19,528 bases of DNA from Clostridia bacterium BRH_c25. GTDB lineage: Bacteria > Bacillota_A > Clostridia > Lutisporales > Lutisporaceae. The stretch is from positions 1 to 19,528 of the forward strand of contig LOES01000234.1 in assembly GCA_001515955.1 (NCBI GenBank), read 5' to 3'. Shown one piece after another: positions 13,953 through 19,528 of the stretch. The notes beneath the pieces are model-generated. The model saw only the letters and a program-made list of their open reading frames with translations. It was not told where the DNA came from and did no database searches. A program made the translations under genes and the position numbers. The stretch's first letter is position 1, and every line of letters starts with the position of its first letter.

Positions 13953-15365
13953 ATGAATATATCTCGGCTTCTGGCCGGAAAAACGGGCAATGTCCGGGCG
14001 ACCAGAAATTTCATACTGTTTTCAATAGGAAAGCTGATTTCCATATTTGGCACGTCCATATATACCTTTGCTTTAGGGCTGCATGTACTAAAGCTTACAG
14101 GATCAGGGTTAAGTTTTGCAACCACACTGGCTTTGGGGATAATCCCCATGGTGCTCATAAACCCCTTTGCAGGAGTTGCTGCCGACAGGCTTAATAAAAA
14201 AGTATTGGTTGTAGTAATGGATTTGGCAAATGGTATTCTGCTGATTGCAGTATACCTCCTGAGCTTGGTTTATGGACTGGGTATCCCATTGATTTATGCG
14301 GCAACTTTTCTGCTTACTGTCTTTACAACTTTCTTTGGAGTAGCAATGGAAGCGGCCAAACCTAATGTGGTAACACAAAGTATGCTTATGAATATAAATT
14401 CCATGAGCAAGATAATTGATTCTGTGTCTGCAATTTTAGGGCCTATGGTAGGAGGTATCATATTTGCACTTATAGATATACGGCTTTTTATTGTTATAAA
14501 CGGAATCTCATTTATATTCTCAGCTGCCTTGGAAATGTTCATTGATTTCAAACTTAATTGCAAAGAAAAGGATGAATACAATACTGGAAGTAAAGTTGAT
14601 TTTTTAAAGGATATAAAGGAAGGCTTCCAATACCTGATTGAAAGAAAAGAAATAAAGAGTCTGTTCGTAATTCTTATTGCACTGAATTTTGTTATCGGAT
14701 TTTCAATTAATGTACCTCTTCCCTTCATAATAAATAATGTATTGAAATTAAGTTCGAAGGAATTCGGAATAATTCAAGGGGCATTTCCTGTGGGAGTGAT
14801 TGCAGGGGCTTTGCTTGTGGAGAAAGCATGTAAGAAGATTGCATATTATAGACTATTAAGAGTCTTAAATTGTATAATGTCCCTGTGCATGCTGTTAATA
14901 GCCCTTCCGGTTATGCCGGTTGGGTTTGAATTGAGCTATGCCGGGTATCTTGTTTATTACAGTGCAGTAATGATAATCTTTGGAATAATCATTTCCTTTA
15001 TTGATATTCCAATTTCTTATACCATGCAAAGTATTATCCCTGAGGAGTATAGGGGAAGGGTATTGAGCATAGGAGTAAGCATTGGAAAGACAATGCTTCC
15101 GGCGGCACTGATACTTTCAGGATGCTTGCTTAATGTAATACCGGTGTATGTTATGCCGATCCTGGGCGGGATATTGCTTTTTCTGCTCAGTATGTCGGCA
15201 CTTGGAGGAAATAGTAATAAATTTTTATGGGATGCCGATATGCCTGAAAGGTACGAAACCCTGGCGGAAGCAAATGATGGTGAGCTGTGCAGAATTGAAG
15301 AATACATGCTTCAACATAATATTGTCTGTAATTCTGTTTTCTTTAGATCATATGATATCAAATGA
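13953..15365 (+). CDS. MFS exporter, macrolide-efflux (MefA/DHA3) type
   Basis: 470 aa, with about 12 hydrophobic segments. The N-terminus (TRNFILFSIGKLISIFGTSIYTFALGLHVL) and the loop between helices 2 and 3 (NPFAGVAADRLNKKVLVVVMD, the MFS motif A equivalent) are typical of the DHA3 group that includes the Mef macrolide exporters. PISYTMQSIIPEEYRGRVLSIG in the second half is also a signature of this group. The last 45 residues form a polar cytoplasmic tail. Such proteins expel hydrophobic compounds using the proton gradient; the actual substrate is not predictable. GGAGGG (13939-13944) precedes ATG at 13953. The position behind a MerR-methyltransferase fusion with its own candidate promoter suggests induction by the exported compound. 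Confidence 0.88.
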   Translation: MNISRLLAGKTGNVRATRNFILFSIGKLISIFGTSIYTFALGLHVLKLTGSGLSFATTLALGIIPMVLINPFAGVAADRLNKKVLVVVMDLANGILLIAVYLLSLVYGLGIPLIYAATFLLTVFTTFFGVAMEAAKPNVVTQSMLMNINSMSKIIDSVSAILGPMVGGIIFALIDIRLFIVINGISFIFSAALEMFIDFKLNCKEKDEYNTGSKVDFLKDIKEGFQYLIERKEIKSLFVILIALNFVIGFSINVPLPFIINNVLKLSSKEFGIIQGAFPVGVIAGALLVEKACKKIAYYRLLRVLNCIMSLCMLLIALPVMPVGFELSYAGYLVYYSAVMIIFGIIISFIDIPISYTMQSIIPEEYRGRVLSIGVSIGKTMLPAALILSGCLLNVIPVYVMPILGGILLFLLSMSALGGNSNKFLWDADMPERYETLAEANDGELCRIEEYMLQHNIVCNSVFFRSYDIK

Positions 15366-15392
15366 GCCCCGGGAACCTTCAAAGCCCAGGGC
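15366..15392 (+). terminator. Probable terminator after the MFS exporter
   Basis: GCCCCGGG (15366-15373) pairs with CCCAGGGC (15385-15392) with one C-A mismatch and an 11-base loop, immediately after the stop codon. The T run comes late (15404-15408), so efficiency is uncertain. The remaining bases to the next gene at 15580 are AT-rich with no clear promoter. Confidence 0.55.
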
Positions 15393-15579
15393 CCTTTCAC
15401 TTATTTTTGTATATTTATGTAGTAAAATATCTAGAAATAGTATAGAATTGTGTTATAGACTGTTTAATCAAAAATTCTGAAAACATTAAAAGACTATTTA
15501 GTATTACTTAACTAATCCAAATTCTTTACAACCTTTCTGATTTGTCTGAATTGAAAAAAGAGATATAGGGGGATTTAAA

Positions 15580-17127
15580 TTGAAGAAGAATTTGATTATC
15601 GCAGTTTCTTTTATTTTATCATACATAATTACTATGTTCTCTGGTTTAAAGGATAGCAAATCGCTTTTATTGTTTGGAATAGTTAATGCTATATTTTTAT
15701 GGTTGGGGTTTTTTATTTTCCTAAAAGAGAATTTATCTAAGCATAAGGGACTTAAAAAAACTTTTCAGCAACAAAATGTGAATACCGTTCTGGAAGATGA
15801 TGATCTAAAGAATTCATTAAAACAGATTCTGGATAATGCCTTGAATTTGAATAATGCTTTGGAGAACATCAGGAATGGGGCCGTAGAAAGTGGGAAAGCG
15901 GCAGAAGATATTGCCCTGATTACACAAGACATAGTTGAACAAAATAATAAGCAACTAAGTATTGTCAATGAGGTAACGGACAATTCGAATAATATTACGA
16001 AAATGATATCCAAAGCGTCTGGATTTGCCAATAGCGCCAACCAGGAAGCACAAAACGCGACTAAAATTTCTATTGATGCAGGAAGTGAAGTAAAAAAAGT
16101 AGTCGGAACCATGGAGCAAATCCAAGAGATTACAGAACAGACGACCTTTAAGATCAAGACCCTTTCAGAAAAATCACAGCAAATAGATGAAATAATCTCT
16201 GCTATTACCGGTATTGCCAATCAGACAAATCTGCTGGCCTTAAATGCAGCGATTGAAGCAGCTCGGGCTGGTGAACACGGCAAAGGATTTGCTGTGGTGG
16301 CTGACGAAGTTCGTAAATTAGCAGAACAGTCCAACAGCGCAGCATCAAAAGTTGGTGATATAATCCGAGAAATTCAAGGAGACATTGATTCCTCCTCAAA
16401 ATCCTTTTATCAGGTTACAAGTTGTGTGACTGAAGGAGTTAATGTTTCTAAATCTGCCGGTGATTTGATAGAAGAAATAGTAGGAATCTTTAAGCAGACA
16501 GCCAAGCAGACTCAGAATATCCAGGAGCTTTTGAAGCATACAGTTGATAGCAGCCATACAGTCTTGAGCATTACACAAGAGAATCAGGCAATGGCACAAT
16601 CAACCGCCAACACCACTCAATCAATAGCTGCAGCAGCTGAAGAACAGAACGCTTCTATCGAAGAAATCAACAGTAATATTGAAGTAATAACACAAATATC
16701 TGAAGAAATTAAACAGCATATTGCATCAGCAGTAATGGATAAGATTATGTTTAATAAAGCACTTGAGCTTAAAGATAGAGTAGAAAAAATCAAAGGCTTC
16801 ACGGGTTCTGTTTCCGATATGGAGAAGCTGGCAAAGGAATTGGGCGTTGATGAGGTTGATTATTCAAATACCGAAGGAGTTATTTGTGCTTCTAATATCC
16901 AATCTGCAATAGGGCTGGATTTGTATGATGTTATGATGAGACAAAATAATTTTGATCTTAAAAAACATATATTCATTGATAAAAACCCATACTCAGTCAG
17001 CCCGCTGATAAAAAGTGAGCAATCTGGAAAATTATTTAAATTCCTAGAAATTGCAGGTTTAGAGAGACAAATTATTTATCAGGTCGGATTATCTTACGAA
17101 TCTTTGAATAAGTTACTGGATAAATAG
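15580..17127 (+). CDS. Methyl-accepting chemotaxis protein with a C-terminal sensory-like domain
   Basis: 515 aa. Two N-terminal membrane helices (about residues 4-22 and 29-49) are separated by only a few residues, so there is no extracellular ligand domain. The signalling coiled coil spans about residues 90-390 with the conserved tip [20 protein letters not shown] and [17 protein letters not shown]. After it, residues 405-515 form a globular domain ([22 protein letters not shown] to [20 protein letters not shown]) of a type found after the signalling region in some clostridial receptors, PAS- or Cache-like in its alternation of strands and helices. It should therefore sense a cytoplasmic or membrane signal. 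The start is TTG at 15580, supported by TAGGGGGA (15566-15573). Ligand unknown; no chemotaxis gene is adjacent. Confidence 0.9.
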   Translation: MKKNLIIAVSFILSYIITMFSGLKDSKSLLLFGIVNAIFLWLGFFIFLKENLSKHKGLKKTFQQQNVNTVLEDDDLKNSLKQILDNALNLNNALENIRNGAVESGKAAEDIALITQDIVEQNNKQLSIVNEVTDNSNNITKMISKASGFANSANQEAQNATKISIDAGSEVKKVVGTMEQIQEITEQTTFKIKTLSEKSQQIDEIISAITGIANQTNLLALNAAIEAARAGEHGKGFAVVADEVRKLAEQSNSAASKVGDIIREIQGDIDSSSKSFYQVTSCVTEGVNVSKSAGDLIEEIVGIFKQTAKQTQNIQELLKHTVDSSHTVLSITQENQAMAQSTANTTQSIAAAAEEQNASIEEINSNIEVITQISEEIKQHIASAVMDKIMFNKALELKDRVEKIKGFTGSVSDMEKLAKELGVDEVDYSNTEGVICASNIQSAIGLDLYDVMMRQNNFDLKKHIFIDKNPYSVSPLIKSEQSGKLFKFLEIAGLERQIIYQVGLSYESLNKLLDK

Positions 17128-17153
17128 TTGACAGGTAAAGTTGAATTATGGAG

Positions 17154-17197
17154 GAGAATGGGACGGTTCTTGAAAAGAATCGTCCTTTGCTATTCTC
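17154..17197 (+). terminator. Terminator after the second chemoreceptor gene
   Basis: GGACGGTTCTT (17161-17171) pairs with AAGAATCGTCC (17175-17185) around the loop GAA with one G-U pair, and an outer GAGAAT/ATTCTC pairing (17154-17159 with 17192-17197) extends it. TTT follows the inner stem. Confidence 0.7.
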
Positions 17198-17218
17198 ATC
17201 TTACCTCATGTTAAGTAT

Positions 17219-17250
17219 CATTTTGTTACACTTATGAGTGTAACAAAATG
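17219..17250. repeat. Perfect 14-bp inverted repeat, operator-like
   Basis: CATTTTGTTACACT (17219-17232) and AGTGTAACAAAATG (17237-17250) flank TATG. There is no T run after the right arm, and a terminator already lies just upstream, so a regulator-binding site (TetR- or GntR-like symmetry) is more likely than a terminator. A small hairpin CCGC-TCAA-GCGG follows at 17261-17272, then a TATAAT at 17287-17292 without a good -35. Confidence 0.6.
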
Positions 17251-17342
17251 TATGTATGGACCGCTCAAGCGGGTTAATCTATGGGATATAATAGTGAACT
17301 ATATATACTATAAAGCTTATTTTTATATTTTCATATTTTACC

Positions 17343-17422
17343 GAACTACACCTTCTGCAAGGCGGAGTTCCGCTGGGTCCCCATCTGAATCTCCGATGTT
17401 CAGGTATGGCTGAAGGAGGTTC
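17343..17422 (+). ncRNA. Possible three-way-junction leader RNA or enhancer dyads upstream of the acyl-CoA ligase
   Basis: This lies in the 403-bp gap 17128-17530. Closing stem: GAAC (17343-17346) with GTTC (17419-17422) and CCTTC (17351-17355) with GAAGG (17412-17416). Inside are the hairpin GCGG-AGTT-CCGC (17362-17373) and a second arm CCAT-CTGAA (17381-17389) with TTCAG and ATGG (17399-17409). This makes a compact junction of about 80 bases, as in small riboswitches, but I recognise no known aptamer core. Because a sigma-54 promoter match begins at 17425, the same dyads could instead be activator binding sites in DNA. The sequence cannot decide between the two. Confidence 0.35.
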
Positions 17423-17424
17423 CT

Positions 17425-17440
17425 TGGCATAGCTTTTGCG
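17425..17440 (+). promoter_or_regulatory. Sigma-54 (-24/-12) promoter upstream of the acyl-CoA ligase
   Basis: TGGCATAGCTTTTGCG has the invariant GG (17426-17427) and GC (17438-17439) at exactly the same spacing as the promoter at 9129. It matches TGGCA and TTGC fully; the base after TTGC is G rather than A or T. Transcription would begin near 17451, about 80 bases before the ligase ATG. An AAAGGAGG at 17453-17460 then lies at the very 5' end of the transcript without a nearby start codon. Confidence 0.6.
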
Positions 17441-17530
17441 ATATAAAATATTAAAGGAGGAATCACACGTCAGTATTAACTATGATACGCTTATACTATG
17501 GCCGGAAACTAGAGCAAGGGGGATAATATC

Positions 17531-19102
17531 ATGTTGTATAAGAATTGGGATTGGGTAGGGGACCAGGCCGGGCACAGGGCAAGGCTGACTCCGGACAGGG
17601 AAGCCATATTCGACCTTGATACCGGAAGCTGTTATACTTGCAAAGATCTGAATGACAGGGCCAACAGACTGGCAAACTATATGACGGAAAAATACGGGGT
17701 TAAAAAGGGAGACCGGGTTGCTTTCATAGCGAGGAACCGTATTGAGATGTTTGACGGTATTTTTGCCTGCGGCAAATTGGGAGCAATATTCGTACCCTAT
17801 AATCTGAGACTTTCAGCAAAGGAGCTTATGCAGCTTATAAATAACGAAGAGCCAAAGGTGCTGTTCTATGAAGACATTTTACTTCCTGTAGTTGAAATGC
17901 TCAAACAGAATTTAAGCCTACTTGAAAACTATGTAGTCATCCCAAATTCCGATAGGGAATATACAGACTTAAGATACGACGAAATTATGGAATATGAGAA
18001 TAGCAGCCAGGTAAGATGTGATGAACTGGACCTTGAGGATATATATCTTCTGATTCACACCGGAGGTACAACGGGTCTCCCGAAGGGTGCCATGATTTCA
18101 CATAGGGCAGTTCTATACAATGCTTTAAACAACATTATAGACTGGAACCTTGGGCCGAAGGATCGTGTACATGTCATACTGCCGCTTTTCCATACAGGTG
18201 GCTGGAATATACTCACACTTGCTCTCCTTAGGGTAGGCGGTCTACTTATGATAAACAAAACCTTCGACCCCAAGCTTGCGCTGAAGGTTATAAATGACTG
18301 CAAACCCACTTATATATTTGGCGCTGCTACAATTTTCAGGATGATGTATGAACAGCCCGATTTTGACAGCATTGACTGGTCTTCAGTAAGGTGGGTGATG
18401 TCAGGTGCTGCTCCTACCCCAATACAGGTAATGGAGAAATTCTGGCAAAAGGGAATTAAAATCTGTGCAGGGTACGGACTTACGGAAGGCGGCCCTATGA
18501 ACCTGGGGACACCTGTAGATTTTATGACAATAGAAGAACTCAGGGAAAAGCACACGGCAGTTGGCAAACCTTTCTACTTCACGGTAGCAAAGATAGTGGA
18601 CGATAAAGGCAGCGAGGCGGGGGTTGAAGAGACAGGAGAGCTCATATTCACAGGACCGCAGATTTTTTCAGGATACTGGAGAAATGAGGATGAAACTAAA
18701 AAGACCCTTAAGGATGGCTGGGTATACACCGGAGATATGGCTAAAAAGGACAGGGACGGCTTCTATTATATAGTTGGAAGAAAGAAGAATATGTATATAA
18801 GCGGTGGAGAAAATGTATTTCCACCTGAGATAGAAAAGGTGCTATATGAAATACCGGAAGTACATGAGTGCTGTGTAATAGGGGTGCCGGATGAAAAATG
18901 GGGAGAGTCCGGTAAGGCTGTTATCGCTGTAAAACCAGGAAAAACTTTGACAAAGGAACAGGTAACGGTATTTTTGAAGTCCAGGCTTGCACATTATAAG
19001 GTGCCGGGGTATGTAACCTTTGTATCTGAAGTTCCTAAGAATTCCGTAGGAAAAATAGTTGCACAGGATGTTGTTAAAATGTATGGAAAATCCGAAGACT
19101 AG
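17531..19102 (+). CDS. AMP-forming acyl-CoA synthetase / acyl ligase (ANL superfamily)
   Basis: 523 aa, normal for the family. Core motifs in order: P-loop HTGGTTGLPKGAM (His176 to Met188), the HTGGW motif (LFHTGGWNI), GYGLTEGGP, YTGDMAKKDRDGFYYIVGR and KKNMYISGGENVFPPEIE, and the catalytic lysine Lys508 in PKNSVGKI. It activates a carboxylic acid as acyl-adenylate and transfers it to CoA (or possibly a carrier protein). The substrate, a fatty or aryl acid, is not determined. ATG at 17531 has AGGGGGAT (17517-17524) upstream. The next gene, a ketoacyl synthase III, begins 17 bases after the stop, so the ligase probably supplies its acyl substrate. Upstream control appears elaborate (operator dyad, possible leader RNA, sigma-54 promoter). 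Confidence 0.9.
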   Translation: MLYKNWDWVGDQAGHRARLTPDREAIFDLDTGSCYTCKDLNDRANRLANYMTEKYGVKKGDRVAFIARNRIEMFDGIFACGKLGAIFVPYNLRLSAKELMQLINNEEPKVLFYEDILLPVVEMLKQNLSLLENYVVIPNSDREYTDLRYDEIMEYENSSQVRCDELDLEDIYLLIHTGGTTGLPKGAMISHRAVLYNALNNIIDWNLGPKDRVHVILPLFHTGGWNILTLALLRVGGLLMINKTFDPKLALKVINDCKPTYIFGAATIFRMMYEQPDFDSIDWSSVRWVMSGAAPTPIQVMEKFWQKGIKICAGYGLTEGGPMNLGTPVDFMTIEELREKHTAVGKPFYFTVAKIVDDKGSEAGVEETGELIFTGPQIFSGYWRNEDETKKTLKDGWVYTGDMAKKDRDGFYYIVGRKKNMYISGGENVFPPEIEKVLYEIPEVHECCVIGVPDEKWGESGKAVIAVKPGKTLTKEQVTVFLKSRLAHYKVPGYVTFVSEVPKNSVGKIVAQDVVKMYGKSED

Positions 19103-19119
19103 AGATCGGAGGAAATGGT

Positions 19120-19528
19120 ATGGCAGGCATTGATATAGTACCTATAGGAATAAGGAAAATAGGGGTATATTATCCTGAAAGGATTGAAACAAGCTTTGAT
19201 ATAGCAAATTTGAGCGCAATACCTGAAGAAATAATAAGAGAAAAATTCGGTATTGAATCAAAGCATAAGGCAGCAGAAGGTGAGACTGTATCCGATATGT
19301 GTGTAAAAGCAGCCAGAGAAAGTATAAAAGGAATGATAGAGCCTGAGGATATAGATTTGATCGTGTACCATGGCAGCGAGTACAAGGACTACTATCTATA
19401 TAACTGTTCCGCTCATATACAACACAAGCTTGGGGCAGTAAAAGCAAAGACCTTTGAAATCCACAATTTGTGTTCCTCCGGGCCAATTTCACTGCAGATT
19501 GTAAAAAGTCTGATGATTACCCAACCTG
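19120..19528 (+). CDS. 3-oxoacyl-ACP synthase III-like (KAS III) protein, N-terminal part (partial)
   Basis: The frame opens at ATG 19120, with GGAGGA at 19108-19113, and runs off the end of the window after 136 codons. The beginning (VPIGIRKIGVYYPERIETSFDIA), ETVSDMCVKAARESIKGM and IDLIVYHGSEYKDYY match the KAS III/thiolase-like pattern. NLCSSGPISLQIV places Cys118 where FabH has its active-site Cys112. It likely condenses an acyl-CoA with an extender, or transfers an acyl group, using the product of the ligase upstream. The sequence around the Cys (HNLCSSG) differs from housekeeping FabH (AACAGF), which suggests a specialised or secondary-metabolic role. The catalytic His and Asn lie beyond the window. 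Confidence 0.85.
   Translation, partial: MAGIDIVPIGIRKIGVYYPERIETSFDIANLSAIPEEIIREKFGIESKHKAAEGETVSDMCVKAARESIKGMIEPEDIDLIVYHGSEYKDYYLYNCSAHIQHKLGAVKAKTFEIHNLCSSGPISLQIVKSLMITQP

Noticed and set aside
17287..17292. TATAAT as a confident promoter for the ligase operon
   Set aside because: No acceptable -35 at 16-18 bases and no TGn extension; kept only as a comment in the operator entry.
17482..17526. 14-codon frame (MIRLYYGRKLEQGG) between AAAGGAGG and the ligase start
   Set aside because: The ribosome binding site is 21 bases upstream, too far for normal initiation, and the frame is short enough to arise by chance. Its stop overlapping the ligase leader is the only suggestive point.

Overview
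The window reads as chromosomal DNA of a Gram-positive anaerobe of the class Clostridia. The basis is moderately AT-rich sequence, strong AGGAGG-type ribosome binding sites, GTG and TTG starts, several chemoreceptors and clostridial-type regulators; a cellulolytic relative such as Ruminiclostridium is possible but not shown. All recognised genes lie on the + strand. I see no tRNA, rRNA, CRISPR array, insertion sequence or phage gene.

Region 1 (1-5998) is a tightly packed sugar operon: the end of a SorC-family regulator, a lipoprotein sugar-binding protein, a double ATPase, a permease, a TrpA-like TIM barrel that keeps both catalytic acids, an FGGY kinase, and a terminator. The likely logic is uptake, phosphorylation by the kinase, then retro-aldol cleavage by the TrpA homologue. 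The substrate is unknown.

Region 2 (6064-10285) holds a patatin-like lipase, an AcoR-type sigma-54 activator, and a well-matched -24/-12 promoter directly downstream of the activator. That promoter drives a two-gene operon: a small tautomerase-fold protein and an alpha/beta hydrolase. A perfect 19-bp inverted repeat abuts the promoter.

Region 3 (10286-10693) has no convincing gene but is rich in nested complementary segments, including a possible pseudoknot. It is a candidate structured RNA. A chemoreceptor follows (10694-12445).

Region 4 (12485-15392) pairs a MerR regulator fused to a Trm112-like zinc ribbon and a SAM methyltransferase with an MFS exporter of the macrolide-efflux type. It looks like a self-regulated resistance or efflux unit, and the exporter has a candidate promoter with the 19-bp spacer typical of MerR control.

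Region 5 (15580-19528) holds a second chemoreceptor with its extra domain at the C-terminus. A 403-bp control region follows, with a terminator, a 14-bp operator-like dyad, a three-way-junction fold and a second sigma-54 promoter match. It precedes an acyl-CoA ligase and a truncated ketoacyl synthase III, probably the start of an acyl-chain or natural-product operon that continues beyond the window.

The most interesting points are the TrpA-like sugar operon, the pair of sigma-54 promoters with a resident activator, the structured intergenic region, and the MerR-methyltransferase fusion.
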